Shown: positions 1 to 7,299 of the stretch, piece by piece
Position numbering within the stretch: position 1 is the first letter of the stretch
How the letters are laid out: each line of letters starts with the position of its first letter
Source of the DNA: Chitinophaga sp. Ak27
Lineage (GTDB): Bacteria; Bacteroidota; Bacteroidia; Chitinophagales; Chitinophagaceae
DNA: 64,000 nt
Reading direction: 5' to 3'
NCBI RefSeq assembly: GCF_012726295.1
Contig: NZ_JABAOB010000005.1
Coordinates: 248,001 to 312,000 of the forward strand
Translations under genes and position numbers: made by a program
Notes under the pieces: model-generated
Databases searched by the model: none
Told to the model about the DNA's origin: nothing
The model's input: the letters and a program-made list of their open reading frames with translations, nothing else

Positions 1-1
1 C

Positions 2-796
2 TGTGTGGATGAAGTAACTGCCAGCCGGCGGGATTACTACAAGATCAGTTTCATCAGTAAAGGCAGCGGTATTTTTACCATGGGAGAAGAGCGCTATGAG
101 GTGGATGGACCTACTTTAATCTTTATTAATCCATTTGAATTAAAAACATGGCGTGCTACTTCTGAAGAGCAGGAGGGGTACTTCTGCCTGTTTACCGACC
201 TGTTGTTTGAAACGCAAACCAATCACCAGGAAAACCTGCTGATGCATCCATTGTTGCAAATGGGGGCCCAGGCAGTTTATAAACTAACCGATGAACAGTG
301 CAGTTATATCCAGTCTATTTTCCGGCAATTATTAAGAGAGTATAGTGAGAATGCCGCTTTTAAACACGAAGCGATTCTTATTTACCTCAAACTACTCCTG
401 TTAGAGGGAAAACGGCTGTCGACCCAGTTTACCTCTCCCCAGCGCCAGCTTACGGCAGCACAGGCATTGGCTCATCGCTTTACCGACAGGCTGGAAAAAC
501 AATTCCCGATTGAGTACACACATAATCAACTTCGTCTTAAAACGGCTAAGGAGTTTGCCCAGGTATTAAATACACATCCTAATCACTTAAATGCCTGTGT
601 AAAACAAGCCACTGGCCGTACTGTGAGCGAGCATATCCGCCAGCGCATGTTGCTGGAAGCCCGCTTATTGCTGATCCATACCGATTGGCAGATTTCTGAA
701 ATAGCCTGGTGCCTTGGGTTTGAGGATCCTGGTAACTTTACTCACTTCTTTAAAAATCACAGCGGCGTTTCTCCACATATTTACCGGGCACAATAG
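2..796 (+). CDS. AraC-family transcriptional regulator (5' truncated by window edge)
   Basis: The reading frame is open from the first bases, so the gene very probably begins upstream; a GTG at position 5 is the first in-window start. About 263 residues are visible. The N-terminal half resembles an AraC-type cupin sensor (the stretch around RRDYYKISFISKGSG). The C-terminal 100 residues form the two helix-turn-helix motifs of the family (LRLKTAKEFAQVLNTHPNHL and WQISEIAWCLGFEDPGNFTH), ending in the usual FFKNHSGVSPHIYR. It probably activates or represses neighbouring genes in response to a small molecule. The aldo/keto reductase 92 bp downstream on the same strand is a plausible target; this is inference from position. 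The effector cannot be read from the sequence. Confidence 0.88.
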   Translation, partial: CVDEVTASRRDYYKISFISKGSGIFTMGEERYEVDGPTLIFINPFELKTWRATSEEQEGYFCLFTDLLFETQTNHQENLLMHPLLQMGAQAVYKLTDEQCSYIQSIFRQLLREYSENAAFKHEAILIYLKLLLLEGKRLSTQFTSPQRQLTAAQALAHRFTDRLEKQFPIEYTHNQLRLKTAKEFAQVLNTHPNHLNACVKQATGRTVSEHIRQRMLLEARLLLIHTDWQISEIAWCLGFEDPGNFTHFFKNHSGVSPHIYRAQ

Positions 797-888
797 CGCC
801 CTTTGATATTAACAATTAATACTTTGTTTCCTACAATTGCTGCTCCTGTATTGATACCTACTTTTATATCACTATAAAACAAAACAAT

Positions 889-1881
889 ATGCAGTACAGA
901 AAATTAGGGAAAACGGGAGAATCAATATCTGCTATAGGACTGGGTTGCATGGGTATGTCATTTGCGTACGGCAGCAGCCAGGATTTCAATGAACAGGAAT
1001 CACTGGCTACACTGGAACTGGCACTGGAATCAGGCATTAATTTCTGGGACACCGCCGATATGTATGGCCAGGGAGCGAATGAAATTTTATTGTCAAAAAT
1101 ATTAGCTACCAGGAGAGATAAAGTTTTCCTCGCTACCAAATTCGGATTCAGGTTTAAAGAAGATAATACTTATTACTTTGATGGCTCTCCCCAATATATT
1201 AAACAGGCTTGTGAAGCCAGTTTAAAGCGATTGAACGTTGATGTAATCGATCTCTATTATACTCACCGCATAGATGACACCGTACCGGTAGAAGATACGG
1301 TAGGTGCTATGGCTGAATTGGTAAAAGAAGGAAAGGTCCGTTACCTTGGTTTATCTGAAGCAGGCGTCGATTCTATCCGCAGGGCGCAGGCGGTGCATCC
1401 TATTGCTGCATTGCAAACAGAATACTCGCTGTTTACCCGCGATATAGAGGAAGAAATTTTAGCTACCACCCGGGAGCTGGGCATTAGCCTGGTGGCCTAT
1501 AGTCCGCTGGGCAGAGGGCTTTCCACTGGTGCTATCAACAGCCAGGCATCCCTGAGCAAAGAAGATTTTCGTATTAATTTACCACGTTTCCAGGAAGGTA
1601 ATCTCGAGCAGAATTTACGTATGGTGAATGCGTTGGAAGCATTTGCAAAAGAGAAAGGAATTACAGCGGCCCAGCTGTCGCTCGCATGGCTTCTGGCCCA
1701 GGGAGATGATATTATTCCAATTCCTGGTACTAAACGCCGGAAGTATTTACTGGAAAATGCAGCCGCAGCGGATGTTAATTTATCAGCAGCGGATCTGGCA
1801 AGCATTGAACAGATTCTGCAACAGCATGCCGTATCCGGGCTCCGTTACACGGAAGGAGGTATGAAACTGGTAAACAGATAG
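889..1881 (+). CDS. Aldo/keto reductase
   Basis: A 330-residue protein of normal length for the NADPH-dependent aldo/keto reductase superfamily, a cytosolic TIM barrel. The catalytic tetrad is visible: Asp and Tyr in WDTADMYGQGANE (about residues 54-66), Lys in FLATKFGF, and His in IDLYYTHRID. The end of the barrel contains the NADPH-binding IPIPGTKRRKYLLENAAA stretch. It is closest in style to the YhdN/AKR13-like branch that reduces aldehydes and ketones; the physiological substrate is unknown. It follows an AraC-type regulator in the same direction. A strong bidirectional hairpin separates it from the convergent SUI1 gene. Confidence 0.9.
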   Translation: MQYRKLGKTGESISAIGLGCMGMSFAYGSSQDFNEQESLATLELALESGINFWDTADMYGQGANEILLSKILATRRDKVFLATKFGFRFKEDNTYYFDGSPQYIKQACEASLKRLNVDVIDLYYTHRIDDTVPVEDTVGAMAELVKEGKVRYLGLSEAGVDSIRRAQAVHPIAALQTEYSLFTRDIEEEILATTRELGISLVAYSPLGRGLSTGAINSQASLSKEDFRINLPRFQEGNLEQNLRMVNALEAFAKEKGITAAQLSLAWLLAQGDDIIPIPGTKRRKYLLENAAAADVNLSAADLASIEQILQQHAVSGLRYTEGGMKLVNR

Positions 1882-1886
1882 GAGTA

Positions 1887-1952
1887 TAAAGCTATTTAAG
1901 CAAAGGATCAATGTAATTTAAATATCTGCAATGATCCTTTGCTTTAGCTTTA
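1887..1952. terminator. Bidirectional terminator between aldo/keto reductase and SUI1 genes
   Basis: A 12-bp perfect stem (AGCAAAGGATCA at 1899-1910 with its complement at 1932-1943) is flanked by a second pairing, TAAAGCTA at 1887-1894 with TAGCTTTA at 1945-1952. It sits between two convergent genes, so it can serve both. Its right side overlaps the AGC heptad repeat described separately. Confidence 0.75.
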
Positions 1953-1979
1953 TGCTTTTCGCTTTAAGCTTACTTCGCT
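1941..1979 (-). repeat. AGCnnnn heptad repeat after the SUI1 stop codon
   Basis: On the plus strand GCT trinucleotides start at 1941, 1947, 1954, 1961, 1968 and 1977, giving three consecutive 7-nt steps. Read on the minus strand this is AGC followed by A-rich spacers, starting at the stop codon of the SUI1-like gene. The same periodic pattern occurs after lysS (33951-34069) and upstream of actC (59415-59445). Confidence 0.6.
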
Positions 1980-2308
1980 TTCTTATAACCCCAGTCCTGG
2001 AGCCATTTTATAACTTTTTCTTTATAATCGCCCTGGATAAGGATTTCGCCGTCCTTTACACTGCCGCCGGTACCGCATTTGGTTTTTAATTCCTTTCCCA
2101 GTTTTTCGAGATCTTCCTCTTTACCAACAAACCCGGTAATCAGGGTCACCACTTTTCCTGCGCGTTGTTTTTTGTCGAGTGTTACTCTCAGCACCTGGTT
2201 GGCGGGCGCCAGGGTTTCAGTAACTTCTTCTTGTTCCGGCTCGAATGAAAAGTTTGGATCAGTGGAATATACAATTCCATTACCTGATGTATTTTTCTTT
2301 TTCGACAT
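1970..2308 (-). CDS. SUI1/eIF1-like translation factor (YciH family)
   Basis: A 112-residue protein with the SUI1 domain in its C-terminal two thirds: VTLDKKQRAGKVVTLITGF, then LGKELKTKCGTGGSVKDGEI and IQGDYKEKVIKWLQDWGYK. These match the conserved core of eukaryotic eIF1 and bacterial YciH. The family is thought to act on start-codon fidelity at the small ribosomal subunit; in bacteria it is dispensable and its role is poorly defined. It is the last gene of a minus-strand run (nadC, lipid kinase, this gene) with a 20-bp gap to the kinase, so co-transcription is likely. Confidence 0.88.
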   Translation of the reverse strand: MSKKKNTSGNGIVYSTDPNFSFEPEQEEVTETLAPANQVLRVTLDKKQRAGKVVTLITGFVGKEEDLEKLGKELKTKCGTGGSVKDGEILIQGDYKEKVIKWLQDWGYKKAK

Positions 2309-2328
2309 CTCTTTAAAATATTTAAAGG

Positions 2329-3210
2329 TTACTCGTTTACAATTAAGTTGATGGCTTTAGGCTGTATGCGGATATGTACCATGCCTTTCTCGGAAAGTGG
2401 TACTGCATCGCCATCTACCTGCAGGTATTCCAGCTGCTGGCTGCGTATGGTAATATCCTTACCTGTAAAGTGTTGCAGGTAGCGGGTTTTATCGATATTT
2501 CCCAGGAGAGAAAAAACGCTGACTGGTACCAGGCTCAGTACACCTACCGGGGGCATTACGCACAAGTCGAGCTGTCCGTCAAATACGCTGGCCTTGGGTG
2601 CCAATTTAAATTCATAACCAAACTGATTACCATTGGCCACCGTCAACAAAAATGCTTTCGTTTGAATAGTCTTGCCGTCAATATCGATATCATATTCCGC
2701 CGGGTCGTAGCTACTAAAGCTTCTCAGTACCAGCTTAGCATAGCCCGACAATCCCCGTTTGGTGTTATGCCTGAATTGTTCTGCAATCAGCGCATCAAAG
2801 CCCACGCCGGCATTGCTGAGAAAGAGATGTTCATTGGCATATCCCACGTCGATAGGCCGTTGTTTATTTTTAACAATCAACTGCAGGGCTTTATTAATAT
2901 CCAGTGGAATCTTCAAGGCCCGGGCCAGCCCGTTGCCGCTGCCCAAGGGCAGAATGGCCATCGCGGTATTACTTCCCACCAGGCCCTGCGCTATCTCGTT
3001 AATAGAGCCATCTCCGCCCACTGCTACTACTGTATGTACCCCGTTTTGCACGGCTTCCCTTGCCAGGTCTGCGCCATGGCCCAGGTAGGCGAGCCAGGTG
3101 ATGCTTACTTCAAACTGGCCTTCCGGCAAATATTGCCTGATAGCTCCTTCCAACCGTTTTTCCCGATCGGTTCCAGCCTTGCGGTTAATGATAAATAATA
3201 TCTTCTTCAA
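2329..3210 (-). CDS. Diacylglycerol/sphingosine kinase-like lipid kinase (YegS/DgkB family)
   Basis: A 293-residue protein with the DAGK catalytic fold. It starts with KKILFIINRKAGT, carries the nucleotide-binding GGDGSINEIAQGL (GGDG with Ser where many members have Thr) and then PLGSGNGLARAL. The C-terminal half ends in the family's VDGDA segment. Members phosphorylate lipid hydroxyls, typically diacylglycerol, to recycle phosphatidic acid at the inner face of the membrane. The exact lipid cannot be assigned; in Bacteroidota sphingoid bases are also possible. It begins 10 bp after the nadC stop codon and is probably in the nadC operon. Confidence 0.87.
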   Translation of the reverse strand: MKKILFIINRKAGTDREKRLEGAIRQYLPEGQFEVSITWLAYLGHGADLAREAVQNGVHTVVAVGGDGSINEIAQGLVGSNTAMAILPLGSGNGLARALKIPLDINKALQLIVKNKQRPIDVGYANEHLFLSNAGVGFDALIAEQFRHNTKRGLSGYAKLVLRSFSSYDPAEYDIDIDGKTIQTKAFLLTVANGNQFGYEFKLAPKASVFDGQLDLCVMPPVGVLSLVPVSVFSLLGNIDKTRYLQHFTGKDITIRSQQLEYLQVDGDAVPLSEKGMVHIRIQPKAINLIVNE

Positions 3211-3220
3211 AAAAACCGTT

Positions 3221-4072
3221 TTATAGTATAATTGCTTTGAGGCTCAGATCCAGGCTCACCGCATGATGTATAATGGCGCCCACGGAGATGTAATCCACGC
3301 CTGTTTTTGCGTAAGTTTCCAGGGTATCCAGGTTAATGCCGCCGGATGCTTCCGTTTCAAACCGGCCATTGATCAGTTCTAATGCTTTAACAATATCTGC
3401 GGGAGTAAAGTTGTCGAGCATAACCCGGTCGATTTGCCCTACAGCCAGCACCTCTTTTACATCATCGAGATTACGTGTTTCCACTTCAATTTTCAAGGGT
3501 AGCTGCTGTTCTTTGAGATAGGCCACTGTTTTGGTAACCGCTGCGGTGATGCCACCGGAAAAATCGATATGATTATCTTTCAGCATGACCATATCGTACA
3601 ACCCCATGCGATGATTAACGCCACCGCCTATACGAACTGCTTCTTTCTCCAGCATGCGGAAATTGGGAGTTGTTTTCCGGGTGTCGAGTATGCGGGTATG
3701 ATATCCTTTCAGCTTTTCCACGTACTGGTGGGTAAGGGTAGCAATCCCGCTCATGCGTTGCATACAGTTGAGCACCAGTCTTTCCGCCATCAATAAGGTA
3801 TGCACGGCTGCGGTTACTTCAAAGGCTGTTTCGCCTGCTTTCATCGCATCGCCGTCTTTCTTATGCGGCGTGAATCCTGTATACATATCGAGCCACCTGA
3901 AAATAGCCTCGGCTACTTCCATACCTGCCAGTATACCATCTTCCTTAATTTTCAATACGGCCTTTCCTTTGGCGGTAGGCAAAATAGAAGCCAGGGTGGA
4001 ATGGTCTCCGCTTCCTATATCTTCTGCCAATGCACTTCTGATAAATGCATTCAGTGCTGATTCTTCTAACAT
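3221..4072 (-). CDS. nadC: Nicotinate-nucleotide pyrophosphorylase (carboxylating)
   Basis: A 283-residue, full-length NadC. It converts quinolinate and PRPP into nicotinic acid mononucleotide, CO2 and pyrophosphate in de novo NAD synthesis. The diagnostic blocks are present: NCMQRMSGIATLT, ILDTRKTTPNFR, EAVRIGGGVNHRMGL, MLKDNHI, and the EVETRN metal/phosphate site, followed by the GGI(N)LDT strand near residue 245. Upstream lies a DUF4783 gene, from which it is separated by a terminator and its own -7 promoter box. Downstream are a lipid kinase and the SUI1-like gene. No nadA or nadB is in the window. Confidence 0.95.
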   Translation of the reverse strand: MLEESALNAFIRSALAEDIGSGDHSTLASILPTAKGKAVLKIKEDGILAGMEVAEAIFRWLDMYTGFTPHKKDGDAMKAGETAFEVTAAVHTLLMAERLVLNCMQRMSGIATLTHQYVEKLKGYHTRILDTRKTTPNFRMLEKEAVRIGGGVNHRMGLYDMVMLKDNHIDFSGGITAAVTKTVAYLKEQQLPLKIEVETRNLDDVKEVLAVGQIDRVMLDNFTPADIVKALELINGRFETEASGGINLDTLETYAKTGVDYISVGAIIHHAVSLDLSLKAIIL

Positions 4073-4135
4073 AATTGCTTGATATTATTGAATATTCACA
4101 CGGGAAATCTCCGCACTCCGGTGTGAAAGATATAC

Positions 4136-4143
4136 CAAAAATA
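4136..4143 (-). promoter_or_regulatory. -7 box (TATTTTTG) for nadC, fused to the upstream terminator T-run
   Basis: The minus strand reads TATTTTTG, an exact match to the Bacteroidota -7 consensus TAnnTTTG, about 65 bp before the nadC start. It directly continues the T-run of the hairpin at 4148-4173. No convincing -33 TTG element was found at standard spacing. Confidence 0.55.
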
Positions 4144-4147
4144 AAAA

Positions 4148-4173
4148 GTGCCCCGCAATTAATTGCGGAGCAC
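4148..4173. terminator. Terminator after the DUF4783 gene
   Basis: A near-perfect palindrome (GTGCCCCGCAATT with AATTGCGGAGCAC, one mismatch) is followed by T5 on the minus strand and TTTTTT on the plus strand. It would end transcripts of the DUF4783 gene (minus). Confidence 0.75.
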
Positions 4174-4199
4174 CGGGTTTTTTCAATAATTTATATCGG

Positions 4200-4613
4200 C
4201 TATTTATTCTCAAACCTTAATTCGTTTAGCACCATAGAGCCTCCTTTCTTTTGCAGGAAAAAGGAAACCCGGAAGGTACCGTTGTTTGTTACCATATTAG
4301 CAATACCAAACCGGGAGTTATCACCTCCCTGATGCACTAACTCAAATGATTTAACCGGATTCTTACTAAAGAAATCCTTTAAGATAATTTCAGCTTGTGC
4401 TTTGCTATAGGAATTAGGCTTACCAGCTATATTAATCTCAACGTTATTATCGAGGTAACGGGATAAGCCATTTATATCACCTTGCTTAAGTGCTGCCACT
4501 ACATCTTCAAACGGACCAGCCGCCACTATTTCAATTGGCCGGGCCGACAATGTGAACGTCGTAAAAACACCTCCCAACAACAGAATCCCCAGCACCATCA
4601 ATAGCTTCTTCAT
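4200..4613 (-). CDS. DUF4783-like secreted protein
   Basis: A 137-residue protein with an N-terminal hydrophobic signal segment (KKLLMVLGILLLGGVFTTF, then SARP). The remainder resembles the NTF2-like DUF4783 family: FEDVVAALKQGDINGLSRYL, then SKAQAEIILKDFFSKNP, and a C-terminal strand ending VLNELRFENK. The family is restricted to Bacteroidota and often lies next to nadC, as here. Its function is unknown; an NTF2-like fold in the periplasm suggests ligand binding. It ends at its own terminator, so it is probably a separate transcript from nadC. Confidence 0.8.
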   Translation of the reverse strand: MKKLLMVLGILLLGGVFTTFTLSARPIEIVAAGPFEDVVAALKQGDINGLSRYLDNNVEINIAGKPNSYSKAQAEIILKDFFSKNPVKSFELVHQGGDNSRFGIANMVTNNGTFRVSFFLQKKGGSMVLNELRFENK

Positions 4614-4825
4614 TGTCAGTTATTTTATTAAAAATGTGATTATTCTAACTCAAATTAAAAGCGAAAACTATGCCAAAGAGCCTGCAAATCAATAAAATCA
4701 CATTATAGTGGTAGCGCTTAATGCCTAAGTAATAATGGTTTAATAACATGTTTAAATTTTTGCATAAAAAAATTTCTGCATTCATATGAACAGCCGAGCT
4801 TGAAAATTAATTTTTTGATAAGTGT

Positions 4826-4833
4826 TATTTTTG
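4826..4833 (+). promoter_or_regulatory. -7 box (TATTTTTG) for gpmI
   Basis: TATTTTTG matches the TAnnTTTG consensus about 70 bp before the gpmI ATG. A TTG at 4800-4802 lies 23 bp upstream, slightly longer than the usual -33 spacing. The rest of the 291-bp gap is AT-rich with nothing else recognised. Confidence 0.5.
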
Positions 4834-4904
4834 CAAAAAATTTAAACCCTTTATAAGTACTTTCACCCTCTTGAGTGAATTATTAAACTATAACCAGATA
4901 GGAT

Positions 4905-6428
4905 ATGGAAAAGAAAAGAGCCATTCTCGTAATTATGGACGGATGGGGCGAAGGTAAAGTACCTGCAGCCGATGCTATTGCACATGCAAAAACCCCTTTT
5001 GTAAGCAGTTTATATAAACAATATCCACATAGCCACCTCATTACCTGCGGAGAAGCGGTAGGACTTCCTGATGGACAGATGGGTAATTCCGAAGTCGGTC
5101 ACCTGAACATCGGCGCCGGCCGTATTGTATACCAGGAATTACAGCGTATCAATGTAGCTATCAGAGATGGGGAATTGGCAGCCAACCCGGTGTTGCAGGA
5201 AACCATGGCACATGCCAAAGACAATAATAAAGCCCTTCACCTGATTGGCTTGGTAAGCGATGGCGGTGTACACTCCCATATAGAACACCTGAAAGCACTT
5301 ACTTCCATTGCCCAATCCAAAGGGCTGGAAAAAGTATACATCCACGCCTTCACCGATGGCCGCGATACCGACCCTAAAAGTGGTTTAGGTTTCCTGGAAA
5401 ACCTGTCGGCCCACCTGGAAAAAACCACCGGTAAAATTGCCTCCGTTACCGGCCGCTATTACGCGATGGACCGCGACAAACGCTGGGAACGCGTACAACT
5501 GGCATACGACGCGCTGGTAAACGGTACCGGCACCCCGACACAGGACGTACTCACCGCGGTAAAAGCCTCTTATGCAGAAGGTGTAACCGACGAATTTATC
5601 AAGCCGATCATCGTAACAGATGCCCAACAGCAGGCTGTTGCCACTATCCAGGATGGAGATGCCGTACTGTGCTTCAACTTCCGCACAGACCGTTGCCGCG
5701 AAATCACTCAAGTACTCACCCAGGAAGCATTCCCGGATTTCGGTATGAAACCGCTGAATCTCTTCTATACTACCATGACGGAGTACGACCGCACCTATAA
5801 AAATGTGCATGTCATCTTCGAAAATGACAACCTTAACATGACGCTGGGTGAAGTACTGGCCAAAGACGGCTGTACACAAATCCGCATCGCAGAAACAGAA
5901 AAATACCCACACGTATCTTTCTTCTTCTCTGGTGGCCGTGAAGCAGAATTCGAAGGCGAACGCCGGATGATGGCGGCTTCTCCCAAAGTAGCCACCTACG
6001 ACCTGAAACCAGAAATGAGCGCCAACGAACTGGCCGACCTGATTGTACCCGAACTGCAAAAGAAATCTGCCGATTTCATTGTGCTCAACTTCGCTAACGC
6101 GGATATGGTGGGACATACCGGGGTATTTGAGGCCGTTATCAAAGCGGTAGAAACCGTAGATCATTGCGTGGAAAGAGTAGTTACCGCGGCGCTGGCCAGC
6201 GATTATACCGTGTTCCTCACCGCCGATCATGGTAACGCCGACTTCATGATCAACCCTGATGGAAGTCCCAATACCGCCCACTCTCTAAACCTGGTACCGT
6301 TTTTCATTATCAATAAAGACTTCAGAGGTACCGTAAAAGATGGTAAACTGGGCGATATTGCTCCAACCATCCTGCATTTCATGGGATTATCCATTCCTAA
6401 GGAAATGACCGGTAACCTGCTGGTATAA
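4905..6428 (+). CDS. gpmI: 2,3-bisphosphoglycerate-independent phosphoglycerate mutase
   Basis: A 507-residue protein of standard length for cofactor-independent phosphoglycerate mutase, which interconverts 3- and 2-phosphoglycerate in glycolysis with two metal ions. Visible hallmarks are the metal Asp in IMDGWGEG (D12) and the phosphorylated Ser in GQMGNSEVGHLNIGAGR (S62). Others are HAFTDGRDTDPKSG, the VTGRYYAMDRDKRWER phosphatase/mutase bridge, NFANADMVGHTG, and the metal-binding ADHGNADFM near the C terminus. The ATG is preceded by AGGAT, one of the better ribosome-binding sites in the window. A hairpin terminator follows. It appears monocistronic. Confidence 0.97.
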   Translation: MEKKRAILVIMDGWGEGKVPAADAIAHAKTPFVSSLYKQYPHSHLITCGEAVGLPDGQMGNSEVGHLNIGAGRIVYQELQRINVAIRDGELAANPVLQETMAHAKDNNKALHLIGLVSDGGVHSHIEHLKALTSIAQSKGLEKVYIHAFTDGRDTDPKSGLGFLENLSAHLEKTTGKIASVTGRYYAMDRDKRWERVQLAYDALVNGTGTPTQDVLTAVKASYAEGVTDEFIKPIIVTDAQQQAVATIQDGDAVLCFNFRTDRCREITQVLTQEAFPDFGMKPLNLFYTTMTEYDRTYKNVHVIFENDNLNMTLGEVLAKDGCTQIRIAETEKYPHVSFFFSGGREAEFEGERRMMAASPKVATYDLKPEMSANELADLIVPELQKKSADFIVLNFANADMVGHTGVFEAVIKAVETVDHCVERVVTAALASDYTVFLTADHGNADFMINPDGSPNTAHSLNLVPFFIINKDFRGTVKDGKLGDIAPTILHFMGLSIPKEMTGNLLV

Positions 6429-6447
6429 ATATATTTCCCATTTTTAA

Positions 6448-6488
6448 GGAGGGAGAGAAGCGTCACTAAATGACCTTTCTCTCCCTCT
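6448..6488 (+). terminator. gpmI terminator
   Basis: GGGAGAGAA at 6451-6459 pairs with TTCTCTCCC at 6477-6485, extended by two further pairs at the base, and is followed by a T-containing tail. It begins about 20 bp after the gpmI stop. Confidence 0.7.
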
Positions 6489-6654
6489 CTGTTTTATCCC
6501 CGGATTAAAATCTGATGAAAATCCATCTTTATTTACTACCACCTGTAACATTTAGTTCATCGCCCTCGTTTAACAAGCGTTACCCTGGAAAATATCAGCT
6601 CAATTAGCTGATTTACATATTTTTAGTGCTCTCGACAGATTTGCTCATGCATCG

Positions 6655-6682
6655 ATGCGCCGTTTTCACGGCGCATTTTTTA
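6655..6682 (+). terminator. Strong intrinsic terminator without an adjacent upstream gene
   Basis: A perfect 8-bp stem (ATGCGCCG at 6655-6662 with CGGCGCAT at 6669-6676) and a T6 tract. gpmI already has a terminator 170 bp earlier. This second one may end an unannotated short transcript starting in 6490-6640, or act as insulation before the lipoprotein gene. Confidence 0.6.
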
Positions 6683-6700
6683 TGACCCACATTTAAGTAT

Positions 6701-6708
6701 TAATTTTG
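6701..6708 (+). promoter_or_regulatory. -7 box (TAATTTTG) immediately before the lipoprotein gene
   Basis: TAATTTTG ends only 4 bp before the ATG at 6713. A transcript starting at the usual distance would begin at or next to the start codon, giving a leaderless or near-leaderless mRNA. Confidence 0.5.
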
Positions 6709-6712
6709 CACT

Positions 6713-7297
6713 ATGAAAAAATACAGGCAAGTAACGGTGTTATTTACCATAGTTGGCTTAATGGCCTGTAACCTGGCGAATAAACAATCTAAGAACCCGT
6801 CACAAGATAAATTTGCATCATTTCCTGCATATTTTAACCAGCAGCATGATCAGTTAAGAAAAGGAGATTTTATCCTCTCTAAAGTGGTAACCCTTAATGG
6901 CCAAAAAGATACCGCCACCATATACGGGCGGGATAGTGCTGCCATACACGATCTGCTAAAGCCATTTATGGAAATTGATCTGAATAAACCTTCCCTCCGG
7001 GAAGAATATGATACTTCCAGTTTATACGATCCATTCTCCGGCAGGAAATCAGTGATCTATAAATCGAGGGGAAAACAGACCAGCCCTTCTGAAATCACCA
7101 TGGAATTAGATCGGCAGGGAAACATCCAACAGGTAAGCGTCCATTCTTATACCAGCAACCTGGTGTATGAATTCAGGCAAGACCTCTTTTACCAGCAAAA
7201 CAGGCAGGTTCGGATGACTACCTATCAGAAAATTGCTTTCCTTTCCCCGAAAGAGCTGGAGGTAAATGTAACCATTGCACCTAAAACAGGTATGTAA
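6713..7297 (+). CDS. Hypothetical lipoprotein upstream of uvrC
   Basis: A 194-residue protein with a lipoprotein signal: MKKYRQ basic start, hydrophobic VTVLFTIVGLMAC, with the lipidated Cys at residue 19. No domain was recognised. The mature part is polar, with a beta-strand-like second half (KSVIYKSRGKQTSPSEITME; HSYTSNLVYEFRQ). It ends 2 bp before uvrC on the same strand, so the two are surely co-transcribed. The pairing does not reveal a DNA-repair role. The membrane anchor places it in the periplasm or on the cell surface. Confidence 0.8.
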   Translation: MKKYRQVTVLFTIVGLMACNLANKQSKNPSQDKFASFPAYFNQQHDQLRKGDFILSKVVTLNGQKDTATIYGRDSAAIHDLLKPFMEIDLNKPSLREEYDTSSLYDPFSGRKSVIYKSRGKQTSPSEITMELDRQGNIQQVSVHSYTSNLVYEFRQDLFYQQNRQVRMTTYQKIAFLSPKELEVNVTIAPKTGM

Positions 7298-7299
7298 AC

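Noticed and set aside
5385..6281. Long ORF antisense to gpmI
   Set aside because: It lies wholly inside a certain gene on the other strand and its translation resembles no protein; a shadow of gpmI codon bias.
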